From assembly GCA_024402665.1 (NCBI GenBank), contig JAKSTI010000015.1, positions 1-50,797 on the forward strand: DNA of 50,797 nt, given 5' to 3'. Position 1 is the first letter of the stretch. Each line of letters begins with the position of its first letter. A model generated the notes under the pieces. That model did not search any database and was not told the DNA's origin. It was given only the letters and a program-made list of their open reading frames with translations. This DNA is from Treponema sp. (GTDB lineage: Bacteria; Spirochaetota; Spirochaetia; Treponematales; Treponemataceae). Positions 25,709-33,755 of the stretch are shown here, piece after piece. Both the position numbers and the translations under genes were made by a program.

Positions 25709-25714
25709 TATAAT
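25709..25714 (+). promoter_or_regulatory. -10 box of the MATE gene, predicting a leaderless transcript
   Basis: Extended-type TGCTATAAT; the TATAAT ends 6 bases before the ATG at 25721 with no Shine-Dalgarno between. Confidence 0.6.
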
Positions 25715-25720
25715 CAAAAA

Positions 25721-27142
25721 ATGGAAACAAGTGAGGTTCTTAATCAAAAATTTGACTGGATAGATTTTGTAAAAAGAATTGGTGTAATTGCTATACCAGT
25801 TGCTTTACAGAATATGCTTTCTACTACTGGCGGAATGATTGATACAATGATGATTTCATCGCTGGGAGAAACATATCTTGCGGCAGTTGGTCTTTGTGCA
25901 CAGTTTTCATCCCTCCTTTTTTCATGTTACTGGGGATTCGTTGGCGGCGGTATTTTGTTTTTCTCTCAGTACTGGGGTGCAAAAGATGAAAAAGGAATTG
26001 CCCGTTCCTATGGTGTAACAATCACTTGTATGATGTCAATTGCTGCAATTTTTACAATTATGGCAGTTGCTTTTCCAAGAACAGTTCTAAGTATTTATAC
26101 ATCAAATGAATATATTACGGATATTGGCGTAGATTATATAAGAATTGTAGGATTTGCTTATTTGTTCCAGGTTCTTTCAATGGGGATGAGTGCATTGCTT
26201 CGTTCTACAGAAAGAGTCCGAATCCCTTTATATGCGTCAATCGCTTCTGTTGTAACTAACACACTTTTTAACTGGATCCTTATTTTTGGCCACTGTGGTT
26301 TTGCTGCAATGGGCGTAAAAGGTGCCGCTATAGCAACAGTCATTTCTGGCATTGTAAACGTTCTTGTTGTTTATATTTGTTCTGGCGCTACAAAATACAA
26401 ATACCTGTTCCTTATAAAAGATTTTTTCAAATGGGACAAAGAGTTTTTGTCTTTATATTTCAAAAAATGTCTTCCAATCCTTTGTAATGAACTTTTGTTT
26501 GGCGTAGGAAATCTTATAATCAATATTATTCTGGGCCATCAGGTAGAAGAAGCCATTGCCGCAATCGCTGTGTTCAGAACAATAGAAGGTATGATAATTG
26601 GATTCTTTGCAGGATTCGCCAGTGCCTCTTCTGTTCTTGTTGGAAAAGAAGTTGGTGCCGGAAATACATTCTCTGCATATCGCAGGGCAATCCGTATTGT
26701 ATATTTCTGCCAGATAACAATTGCTCTTATTGTTGTGATTTTACTCTGCTTTCATGAACCATTGCTTCAGGCTATGAAACTTACAGGTCTGTCCCTTTAT
26801 TATGGAAAAGGCCTTGTTATGATTTATGGGGTTGCCTGTATTATCCGCATGGGAAACTGGACTCAGAATGATACATACCGTTCTGCCGGAGACGCAACTT
26901 TTGGTACAGTTCTTGAAATCATTTTTATGTACACACTTGTGCTTCCAAGTATTTTGCTCTGTTATTATGTTTTTCACGCTCCGTTCCTTGTACTTTTTTC
27001 CTGCTGTTATATTGATGAAATAATCAGATATATATTGATGCAGATTCATATGTATTCTGGAAAATGGATTAAGCCTGTTACTCCTGAAGGTAAAGCGGGT
27101 CTTGTGGAATTTCAGTCATATAAAATGAAATCAGCTGAATAG
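25721..27142 (+). CDS. MATE-family multidrug/metabolite exporter
   Basis: 473 residues, about 12 membrane segments in two repeats. Family strings include IAIPVALQNMLSTTGGMIDTMMIS in the first helix pair, FSSLLFSCYWGFVGGGILFFSQYWGAKD, MGMSALLRSTERVRIPLYAS, and VFRTIEGMIIGFFAGFASASSVLVGKEVGAG in the second half (segments as seen, each conserved in NorM/DinF-type proteins). It exports cationic drugs or metabolites in exchange for sodium or protons; the substrate is unknown. It is transcribed alone from its own promoter. Confidence 0.9.
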   Translation: METSEVLNQKFDWIDFVKRIGVIAIPVALQNMLSTTGGMIDTMMISSLGETYLAAVGLCAQFSSLLFSCYWGFVGGGILFFSQYWGAKDEKGIARSYGVTITCMMSIAAIFTIMAVAFPRTVLSIYTSNEYITDIGVDYIRIVGFAYLFQVLSMGMSALLRSTERVRIPLYASIASVVTNTLFNWILIFGHCGFAAMGVKGAAIATVISGIVNVLVVYICSGATKYKYLFLIKDFFKWDKEFLSLYFKKCLPILCNELLFGVGNLIINIILGHQVEEAIAAIAVFRTIEGMIIGFFAGFASASSVLVGKEVGAGNTFSAYRRAIRIVYFCQITIALIVVILLCFHEPLLQAMKLTGLSLYYGKGLVMIYGVACIIRMGNWTQNDTYRSAGDATFGTVLEIIFMYTLVLPSILLCYYVFHAPFLVLFSCCYIDEIIRYILMQIHMYSGKWIKPVTPEGKAGLVEFQSYKMKSAE

Positions 27143-27180
27143 CAGAGTCCGCCTTGCTAGAAAAATAAGATTAAAAATAC

Positions 27181-27186
27181 TATAAT
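27181..27186 (+). promoter_or_regulatory. -10 box of argC, predicting a leaderless transcript
   Basis: TATAAT ends 6 bases before the ATG at 27193. No Shine-Dalgarno is present, and the -35 region is weak. Confidence 0.6.
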
Positions 27187-27192
27187 GATTTT

Positions 27193-28137
27193 ATGAGTTA
27201 CAAAGTATTTATTGATGGAAAAGAAGGCACAACTGGCCTTAAGATTTTTGAACGTTTTGAAAAACGCAACGATATTGAAATTATTACTATTGATGATGAA
27301 AAAAGAAAGGATCCTGTAGAAAAGGCAAAAATGATTAATGCCTCAGATTTTACATTCCTTTGTCTTCCAGATGCTGCCGCAATTGAATCTGCACAGCTTT
27401 GTACAAATCCAAATACAAAAATTATTGATGCATCTACTGCACACCGCATAAATCCAGACTGGGCTTACGGTTTTCCTGAACTGGACAAATCTTTTAGAGA
27501 AAAAATTACTTCATCTCACAGAGTTGCGGTTCCTGGCTGTTATGCTTCTGGTTTTAATGCAATTGGTTACCCATTAGTAAAATCTGGAATTATGAGTGCT
27601 GATTATCCTGTTGTTATTCACGCCGTAAGCGGATATTCAGGTGCCGGTAAAAAAGCAATTGCTCAGTATGAAGCAGAAGGTCGCGATGTTGGTTTAGATT
27701 CACCTCGTTTGTATGCTCTTACTCAGGCTCATAAACATCTTCCAGAAATGAAAAAAATCAGCGGATTAGACTTTGAACCAATTTTTAATCCTTATGTTTG
27801 CGACTATTTCCAGGGAATGACAGTTACTGTTGGACTTCACTCAAGACTTTTGAATAAAAAAGTTACACCAAAAGATGTTCAGGAAATGTTTGCCGCTCAT
27901 TATGAAGGATGCAATTTTGTACAGGTTGCACCACTTATGGGAGAAGGGGTTTTACCAGAACAGTTTATTCCTGCTAATACTCTGGCTGGAACAAACAATA
28001 TGCAGGTTTTTGTTTACGGAAACGATGACCGCATTATGATTACAACTCGCTTTGACAATCTTGGTAAAGGTGCATCTGGTGCTGCCGTTCAGTGTATGAA
28101 CATTATGATGGGAATTGATGAACGAACAAGTTTGTAG
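27193..28137 (+). CDS. argC: N-acetyl-gamma-glutamyl-phosphate reductase, type 2
   Basis: 314 residues, the length of the shorter type 2 ArgC enzymes. It reduces N-acetylglutamyl phosphate (the ArgB product) to the semialdehyde using NADPH. The N-terminus KVFIDGKEGTTGLKIFERF is the type 2 nucleotide-binding start. The catalytic Cys is in VAVPGCYASGFNA, and HAVSGYSGAGKKAIAQYE is the conserved substrate loop. It is separated from argJ and argB by about 7 kb, so the arginine genes are dispersed rather than in one operon. Confidence 0.93.
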   Translation: MSYKVFIDGKEGTTGLKIFERFEKRNDIEIITIDDEKRKDPVEKAKMINASDFTFLCLPDAAAIESAQLCTNPNTKIIDASTAHRINPDWAYGFPELDKSFREKITSSHRVAVPGCYASGFNAIGYPLVKSGIMSADYPVVIHAVSGYSGAGKKAIAQYEAEGRDVGLDSPRLYALTQAHKHLPEMKKISGLDFEPIFNPYVCDYFQGMTVTVGLHSRLLNKKVTPKDVQEMFAAHYEGCNFVQVAPLMGEGVLPEQFIPANTLAGTNNMQVFVYGNDDRIMITTRFDNLGKGASGAAVQCMNIMMGIDERTSL

Positions 28138-28240
28138 TTACAATATAAAAAAAGTGGAAATGTAAAAATTCCTAAAGATGAAGGGATTTTCTTCCGATAA
28201 TTAAATGAGGCTATTCCATTTAAAATGGGGAGACAGGAAG

Positions 28241-29248
28241 TTGAATAAATCAGAATTTAAAAAATTAATACAGGCGGTTCCAAAAGCGGAATTGCACTTA
28301 CACATTGAAGCAGTTAGTACATTAAACTCAGTTAAGCAGCTTTATGCTAAAAGATTTGGAAATCCAATGTCTGATGCAGAAGCTGATTCTCTTTTTTCTT
28401 ATAATGATTTAACTGGATTTATTCAGGCTTTCTTAAAAGTTCAGGATTTATTTACTTCCGAAGATGATTTTAACCTTGTTTTTGATGATTTACGTGACTA
28501 CCTTGTTGAAAATGGAATTTCTTATTGTGAAGCTTTCTTTGCTCCATCTGCCTTTTTAAAGAAGGGCTTTGACTATTCAAAGATGGTTTCAATTTTCCAT
28601 AATAAAATTCAGGAAATCAAAACAAATAATAATATTACAATTAAACTTCTTATGGATGTTTCTAGAACTTTTGGTTGTGAAAATGCAATGGCTAATTACA
28701 ATCTTTTGAAACAGTTCCCATGTGAAGATATTATTGGAATTGGCCTTGGCGGTGCAGAAAAGAAAGGTCCTGCAAAGGATTTTGAAGCTGTATATGCAAA
28801 GGCAGTTTCTGAAGGTTTCAAAGTTGTTGCCCATGCTGGTGAAGATGTTGGTCCTGAAAGCATCTGGGATTCAATCAATTATCTTAAAGTTCAGCGTGTT
28901 GGTCATGGTGTTACTGCAATCCAGGATGAAAAATTAATGGATACTCTTGCAGAAACAAAGCTTCCTGTAGAAATTTGTATCACAAGCAATACATTTACAA
29001 AAGCTGTTGATGAAGCAAAAAATCATCCGGTACGTAAATTCTTTGATAAAGGAATTGTTGTTACAATCAACACAGACGATCCTGTTTTCTTTAAAACAAC
29101 TTTGCTTGATGAATTATGGATCTGCTTCAGTGAATTGAACTTCTCTATGGAAGAAATTAAACAGCTTTTAGTTTACAGTTTCCAGGCTTCATTTATGTCT
29201 GATTCTGAAAAATCTGACTGGATTAATAAAGTTAATTCTGCCTTCTAA
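28241..29248 (+). CDS. add: Adenosine deaminase-family enzyme
   Basis: 335 residues from the TTG at 28241. Amidohydrolase fold: metal-binding HLHIEA near residue 17 (canonical HxHxEG has Gly where this has Ala), VVAHAGEDVGP with the catalytic Glu, RVGHGV with a metal-ligand His, ITSNTFT, and INTDDPVF with the terminal Asp pair. It probably hydrolyses adenosine or a related aminopurine. An in-frame ATG exists at 28205, but GATAAT at 28196-28201 would start transcription just past it, and ggggag lies 8 bases before the TTG. I therefore prefer TTG. The methyltransferase gene follows 8 bp later. Confidence 0.85.
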   Translation: MNKSEFKKLIQAVPKAELHLHIEAVSTLNSVKQLYAKRFGNPMSDAEADSLFSYNDLTGFIQAFLKVQDLFTSEDDFNLVFDDLRDYLVENGISYCEAFFAPSAFLKKGFDYSKMVSIFHNKIQEIKTNNNITIKLLMDVSRTFGCENAMANYNLLKQFPCEDIIGIGLGGAEKKGPAKDFEAVYAKAVSEGFKVVAHAGEDVGPESIWDSINYLKVQRVGHGVTAIQDEKLMDTLAETKLPVEICITSNTFTKAVDEAKNHPVRKFFDKGIVVTINTDDPVFFKTTLLDELWICFSELNFSMEEIKQLLVYSFQASFMSDSEKSDWINKVNSAF

Positions 29249-29256
29249 ACTCATTT

Positions 29257-30054
29257 ATGACAAAATTAGAACAATACTACAATAAATTTCACGAAGAGCA
29301 TCGTCTTACTACAAGACACGGCAGAGTTGAATTCACAACGACTCTGTCCCTCATAGCAGAATGCATTGAAAAAATCAAAGCTGAAAAAAAAGTTGAAAAT
29401 CAGAATATAAAAATTGCAGACATTGGAGCTGGAACTGGCCGTTATTCAGTAGAATTGTGCCATCAGGGTTGCGATGTAACTGCAGTAGAACTTGTAAAAC
29501 ACAATCTGGAAATCTTAAGAAGCAAGCACGAAAATATTAAAACCTGGCAGGGGAATGCCATGGATCTTCATTTTTTGCCAGATGAAACTTTTGACATAAC
29601 TCTTGTTTTTGGACCAATGTATCATCTTCACGGTGATGAAAATAAAGTTACAGCTTTGAAGGAAGCCCGCCGCATTACAAAAAAAGACGGCTATATTCTT
29701 GTGGCATATGTAATGAATGAATACAGCGTAATTTCTTACTGTTTCCGTGAACACAAAATTGGCGAAGTTTTAGATAAAGGGGGTCTGTCCCCTGATTTTC
29801 ATGTAATCAGTACTGAAGATGATTTATATGATTATGTGCGCCTGGAAGATATAGACCGCCTGAATCAAAAAGCTGGTTTTACAAGAATAGACATTGCTTC
29901 TGCCGACGGCCCATCTGACTACATTCGCCGGGAATTAAACGAAATGACAGAAGAAGAATTCCAGTCTTTTATAAAATTCCATCTTGCCACATGCCGCCGC
30001 CCAGAACTTCTTGGAGCCGGCAGCCACATAGTTGATGTGGTGAAAAAATTATAA
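29257..30054 (+). CDS. Class I SAM-dependent methyltransferase
   Basis: 265 residues. SAM-binding motif I is IADIGAGTGRYSVELC (about residues 56-71), motif II VTAVELVKHNLEIL, and the acidic/aromatic motif FDITLVFGPMYHL. The C-terminal part (about 170-265) is not characteristic of a named subfamily, and I cannot assign a substrate. It starts 8 bp after the deaminase gene and is probably co-transcribed with it, though no functional link is evident. There is no signal peptide, so it should be cytoplasmic. Confidence 0.82.
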   Translation: MTKLEQYYNKFHEEHRLTTRHGRVEFTTTLSLIAECIEKIKAEKKVENQNIKIADIGAGTGRYSVELCHQGCDVTAVELVKHNLEILRSKHENIKTWQGNAMDLHFLPDETFDITLVFGPMYHLHGDENKVTALKEARRITKKDGYILVAYVMNEYSVISYCFREHKIGEVLDKGGLSPDFHVISTEDDLYDYVRLEDIDRLNQKAGFTRIDIASADGPSDYIRRELNEMTEEEFQSFIKFHLATCRRPELLGAGSHIVDVVKKL

Positions 30055-30097
30055 TTCTCTTATTTTTTACTTAGGTAAAATTCATTTTTCTCTTACA

Positions 30098-30200
30098 GGG
30101 CTCTCAAGCTTGGGATGGGAGCCTAGTGTATAGTTATAAACGTGAACTGATGAGAGGAGCAGTTCCGCTAAAACTGAACTAAACTTTTTTTTAGATAGGA
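30098..30200 (+). other. Folded leader upstream of the Lys/Asn-rich secreted protein gene
   Basis: ggctctc and gggagcc (about 30100-30125) form a seven-pair hairpin with one G-U. Downstream, aactg-cagtt-aactg (about 30146-30176) allows two mutually exclusive hairpins. agttc/gaact then precedes a run of eight U residues, followed by a Shine-Dalgarno (aggag) 8 bases before the ATG. This looks like a regulatory leader, but I do not recognise a known riboswitch class. Confidence 0.4.
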
Positions 30201-30210
30201 GAAAAAAACT

Positions 30211-30942
30211 ATGAAAAAAATTATTAAAACTGCAATCGCAATTTCACTTGTATCGGTAATGGCTGGTTCTGGATTATTTGCTCAGACAAATAACAGTAAC
30301 GCAAACTCTTATAAAAATCCTAAGAAGACTGTAACAGTTACAACAACAACTACTACAACAAAAACTGAAGAAGTAAAAACTCAGTCTACTAAGGACGACA
30401 AAAACAAGAACAACAAGAACCAGGTTCAGAATAATAAGAATGATAAGAATAAAAATGACAAGAATCAGGTTCAGAACAACAAAAATGATAAGAACAAGAA
30501 TGACAAAAATCAGACTTGTGATCACAGCAAAAACAAGAATGAGAAGGACCTTGTTTGCAGCCAGTGTAAACAGAAAATCAACCAGAATGATAAGGTTGTA
30601 AAGAACGACAAGAACGACAAAAATAAAGACGAAAAAAGAGACTGGAACAGAAAAGACTGGAAGAATGATAAAAACAACAAGCACAAGAATGATGCTAAAA
30701 AACATGTAAATCACAAAAAGGAACATAAAAACTGTTCTTTGTGTAATCCAGTAAAGAAGCCTGCTAACGTTGTAACTCCTGTTGTTGTAAAACCAATTGT
30801 TTATACACCAGCTGCTGCAACAAAACCAACAGCAACTGTAACAGTTAATCAGCCAGTTGTACCAAACAAATCTGCAGTTACAGTAACTGTATCAAACACT
30901 AATAACGGAAATGGATCTGCTGTATCTAATGGTAGACGTTAA
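30211..30942 (+). CDS. Secreted low-complexity Lys/Asn/Asp-rich protein with Cys pairs
   Basis: 243 residues. A clear signal peptide (MKKIIKTAIAISLVSVMAG...GLFAQ) implies export. The mature part is dominated by Lys, Asn and Asp, with a poly-Thr stretch at ~44-50 and two consecutive copies of a 15-residue repeat (QVQNNKNDKNKNDKN, about 73-102). Cysteines occur as CDH...VCSQCKQK and NCSLCNP, resembling metal-binding Cys pairs; His residues are enriched near 160-175. The last ~65 residues are Pro/Val/Thr-rich. It is not a recognisable family. Possible roles (inferred only) are metal or polyanion binding in the periplasm. A folded leader precedes it and a terminator follows. Confidence 0.75.
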   Translation: MKKIIKTAIAISLVSVMAGSGLFAQTNNSNANSYKNPKKTVTVTTTTTTTKTEEVKTQSTKDDKNKNNKNQVQNNKNDKNKNDKNQVQNNKNDKNKNDKNQTCDHSKNKNEKDLVCSQCKQKINQNDKVVKNDKNDKNKDEKRDWNRKDWKNDKNNKHKNDAKKHVNHKKEHKNCSLCNPVKKPANVVTPVVVKPIVYTPAAATKPTATVTVNQPVVPNKSAVTVTVSNTNNGNGSAVSNGRR

Positions 30943-30961
30943 TCATTTGTGTTAAATAATT

Positions 30962-30998
30962 AAGCCAGAGAGGAGAAATCCTTTCTGGCTTTTCTTTT
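30962..30998 (+). terminator. Terminator between the secreted-protein gene and mnmG
   Basis: aagccagagagga (30962-30974) pairs with tcctttctggctt (30979-30991), closed by a gaaa tetraloop and followed by a U-rich run. The upstream bases are AT-rich too, so it could serve the convergent mnmG transcript weakly. Confidence 0.85.
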
Positions 30999-31009
30999 AT
31001 ACGGGCATC

Positions 31010-33097
31010 TTATCTTTTCAGATAAACCATCAAAAGCATAATGTCACTGTTGCGGATACCGCTGATTCTGTTTGCCTGTCCAAGTGTTAATGGGCGAATG
31101 GCTTCCAGTTTTAATCGGCTTTCTGCAGAAAGTGAAGGAATGCTGCCGTAATCAAAGTCTGCAGGAATATGTGTATTTTCCATTTTATGGAGTTTTTCAA
31201 CACGTTTATCCTGTTTTTCAATATAGTATTTATATTTTACTTCAATTTTTGCTTCTTCCCAGTCCTTGTCTGAATAACCAGGGTTTTCCATATCTGGCTT
31301 TTTAAGAAGCATTGCTTCAATTTCTTCAAGTCGTGCGTACTTTTCGCAAACAGCATCATATTGAGCCTGGGTTTTTAATCCACATTCCAATGCATATTTT
31401 GAAAGACGACGGTCTGCTGTATCATGACGAAGCTTTAATCTGTATTCGGCACGGGCTGTGAACATTCGGTAAGGTTCTTTTGTTCCAAGAGTAACAAGAT
31501 CATCAATAAGAACACCTATGTATCCTTCATCGCGGCCAATAATTACAGGTTTAAATTCAGGGATTCTTTCAAAAGATTCAAAACCGGCATTTTTCTGTAC
31601 AGAGCAAATGTATTCATTAAGTTCTTTTGTTTCCCGTTCACTAATCTGAGCAAACAGACGAAGTTCTTCAGCAGACATTTCATTTTTAGGCGCAAAAGCT
31701 CCTTTTTCCATGCTGGAAGGAACTCCATTCATTGTAGAAGGAACGCTTGCCAAAGGTCCGCAGAGTTTAATATGTTCACGGGCATAAAGACCAGCATTCA
31801 TTCCGGCAACTAATCCCTGGCCTGCAGCTTCTTCGTATCCACTTGTACCGTTAATCTGTCCTGCATTAAAAAGCCCCGCAACTCGTTTTGTTTCAAGGGA
31901 TGGGAAAAGCTGAGTTGGTTCTACATAATCATATTCAACTGCATAACCAGGACGGCTCTGAACTGCATGTTCAAATCCTGGCATTGTTCTCATAAAGGCA
32001 TCCTGAACGCTTTCTGGTAAAGAAGATGAAAATCCGTTTAAGTACATTTCATCTGTCATAAGACCTTCTGGTTCAACAAAAATCTGATGCCTGTCTCGTT
32101 CTGCAAAACGCATTACTTTATCTTCAATAGAAGGGCAGTAGCGTGGACCAATTCCGCTGATTTTTCCAGAATAAAGTGGTGAGCGGCCAATATTATCGCG
32201 AATGATTTTATGTGTTTCTTCATTTGTATAAACGATGTGGCATGGAACCATTGGGCGTTCAACTTTTTCTGTTTCAAAACTGAATGGAACGATTTCTTCA
32301 TCACCGCCATTTTCTTCTATTTTAGAAAAATCGATTGTCTTTTTAAGAATACGTGGAGGAGTACCAGTTTTTAATCTTCCTGTTGTAAAGCCAAGTCTGT
32401 GCAAAGAAGCTGTAAGTCCGTAAGCAGCAGGTTCTCCAACACGACCACAAGGAGCATCATATTCACCAATAAAAATGCGTCCACCAAGGAATGTTCCTGT
32501 AGTTAATACAACCGCGCGTACCGGAATAATTCGTCCTCGTTCAGTAACAATACCTGTTACTTTCTGTCTCATACCGCTTCTTGCCGCTGCTGTTGTGTAA
32601 GATTCATCTTCAATATTGCTGCCAAAACCACTTCTTTTTTCTCCGGGGATTGTTCCCTTTTCCGCAGAAGAATCGCTGTTTGGAGGAAGTGGAGTAGAAG
32701 ATTCTGTTGTAAGGATATCAATTACTGTATCCATCAATGTGTATAAGTTAGGAGTCTGTTCTACAGTAAGACGTGCAAGCTGTGAATAAGTAATTTTATC
32801 TGCCTGACTTCTAGGAGCCTGAACTGCCGGACCACGACTTTTGTTCAACATACGGAACTGAATCATGCTGTGGTCAATTAATTTTGCCATCTGTCCGCCA
32901 AGAGCATCAATTTCACGTACGATGTTTCCTTTTGCAATACCACCAATAGAAGGATTACAGCTCATTCTGGCAATTGCATCTGGAGTCTGGGTAATTAAAA
33001 CTGTTTTTAATCCCATTCTGGCACAAGCTAATCCCGCTTCTGTACCTGCATGACCTGCACCAACAACGGCAACGTCAAAATAATCATAAAACGACAT
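31010..33097 (-). CDS. mnmG: tRNA uridine-5-carboxymethylaminomethyl modification enzyme MnmG (with two extra segments)
   Basis: 695 residues; the family usually has ~620-635. With MnmE it installs cmnm5U34 in tRNA. FAD-binding VVGAGHAGTEAGLACARMG, then MSCNPSIGGIAKGNIVREID, RLKTGTPPR, and GLFNAGQINGTSGYEEAAGQG are all intact, as is the C-terminal RDEGYIGVLIDDLVT. The extra length lies in a Ser/Thr/Gly-rich stretch at about 130-177 and another at about 444-518, both in places where loops are expected. The reading frame is continuous. It overlaps the HAD gene by 14 bp and is the last gene of the pepF-gph-mnmG operon. Confidence 0.95.
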   Translation of the reverse strand: MSFYDYFDVAVVGAGHAGTEAGLACARMGLKTVLITQTPDAIARMSCNPSIGGIAKGNIVREIDALGGQMAKLIDHSMIQFRMLNKSRGPAVQAPRSQADKITYSQLARLTVEQTPNLYTLMDTVIDILTTESSTPLPPNSDSSAEKGTIPGEKRSGFGSNIEDESYTTAAARSGMRQKVTGIVTERGRIIPVRAVVLTTGTFLGGRIFIGEYDAPCGRVGEPAAYGLTASLHRLGFTTGRLKTGTPPRILKKTIDFSKIEENGGDEEIVPFSFETEKVERPMVPCHIVYTNEETHKIIRDNIGRSPLYSGKISGIGPRYCPSIEDKVMRFAERDRHQIFVEPEGLMTDEMYLNGFSSSLPESVQDAFMRTMPGFEHAVQSRPGYAVEYDYVEPTQLFPSLETKRVAGLFNAGQINGTSGYEEAAGQGLVAGMNAGLYAREHIKLCGPLASVPSTMNGVPSSMEKGAFAPKNEMSAEELRLFAQISERETKELNEYICSVQKNAGFESFERIPEFKPVIIGRDEGYIGVLIDDLVTLGTKEPYRMFTARAEYRLKLRHDTADRRLSKYALECGLKTQAQYDAVCEKYARLEEIEAMLLKKPDMENPGYSDKDWEEAKIEVKYKYYIEKQDKRVEKLHKMENTHIPADFDYGSIPSLSAESRLKLEAIRPLTLGQANRISGIRNSDIMLLMVYLKR

Positions 33098-33755
33098 TTT
33101 TTATACTCCTAAGTAAATCTTCTGGATCTTTTGCAACAATGTCTGCTCCGTGGGCTTTTAAAAAAGCTTCTCCTCTAAAACCCCAGTCAACGCCAATGGC
33201 CGCAATTCCAGCATTCACTCCTGTCTGAATATCAACATCAGAATCACCAATAAAAACTGCAGCACCATTTCTTGCATCCTGAAGACTGATTCCAACTTTG
33301 TTTAAAATTTCATAAACTCCGTCTGGTGCAGGTTTTACAGGTAATCCCTCTTTATTTCCAATTACTATATCAAAAATCTGTGGAAAATATTCTGCGCATA
33401 AAGCAACAGACGCATTTTCCACTTTATTTGAGTTAACTGCCAGCAGAAACTGTTCTTCCTTAAGTTTTTTCAGCACTTCTGTAAGCCCTTCATAAGGACG
33501 GGTCTTTATATCAGAATGGTCTTTATAAAATTCAATGAATTCTTTAAGACATTCCGCTTCAGTTTCCGAATCTGTGCCTTCTGGAACAAAGCGATGCACC
33601 AGTTTTGGAATGCCGTTTCCTACAAAAAACCGATACTCATCAATACTGTGCAATGGAAACCCATGACGACGGCAGATTTCGTTTCCTGCATCTGACAAAT
33701 CTTCTATGGTATTTAAAATTGTTCCATCCAGATCAAATATGGCTATTTTTTTCAT
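33084..33755 (-). CDS. gph: HAD-family phosphatase (phosphoglycolate phosphatase-like)
   Basis: 223 residues. HAD motif I is IFDLDGTILNTIEDL, the cap is helical, motif II lies in LLAVNSNKV, motif III Lys in GLPVKPAPDG, and motif IV is FIGDSDVDIQTG. It is most like Gph/pyrophosphatase-type HAD enzymes; the true substrate may be phosphoglycolate or another small phosphate ester. It overlaps pepF by 4 bp (ATGA) and mnmG by 14 bp, so the three are translationally coupled. Confidence 0.87.
   Translation of the reverse strand: MKKIAIFDLDGTILNTIEDLSDAGNEICRRHGFPLHSIDEYRFFVGNGIPKLVHRFVPEGTDSETEAECLKEFIEFYKDHSDIKTRPYEGLTEVLKKLKEEQFLLAVNSNKVENASVALCAEYFPQIFDIVIGNKEGLPVKPAPDGVYEILNKVGISLQDARNGAAVFIGDSDVDIQTGVNAGIAAIGVDWGFRGEAFLKAHGADIVAKDPEDLLRSIKNVVL

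Noticed and set aside
30143..30180. Hammerhead-ribozyme-like ctgatgag before the secreted-protein gene
   Set aside because: The second core strand GAAA is missing (ctaaaa instead) and stem II does not form.
30274..30726. 150-codon hydrophobic open frame on the minus strand
   Set aside because: It is the reverse reading of AAN/AAR-rich codons of the Lys/Asn-rich protein.
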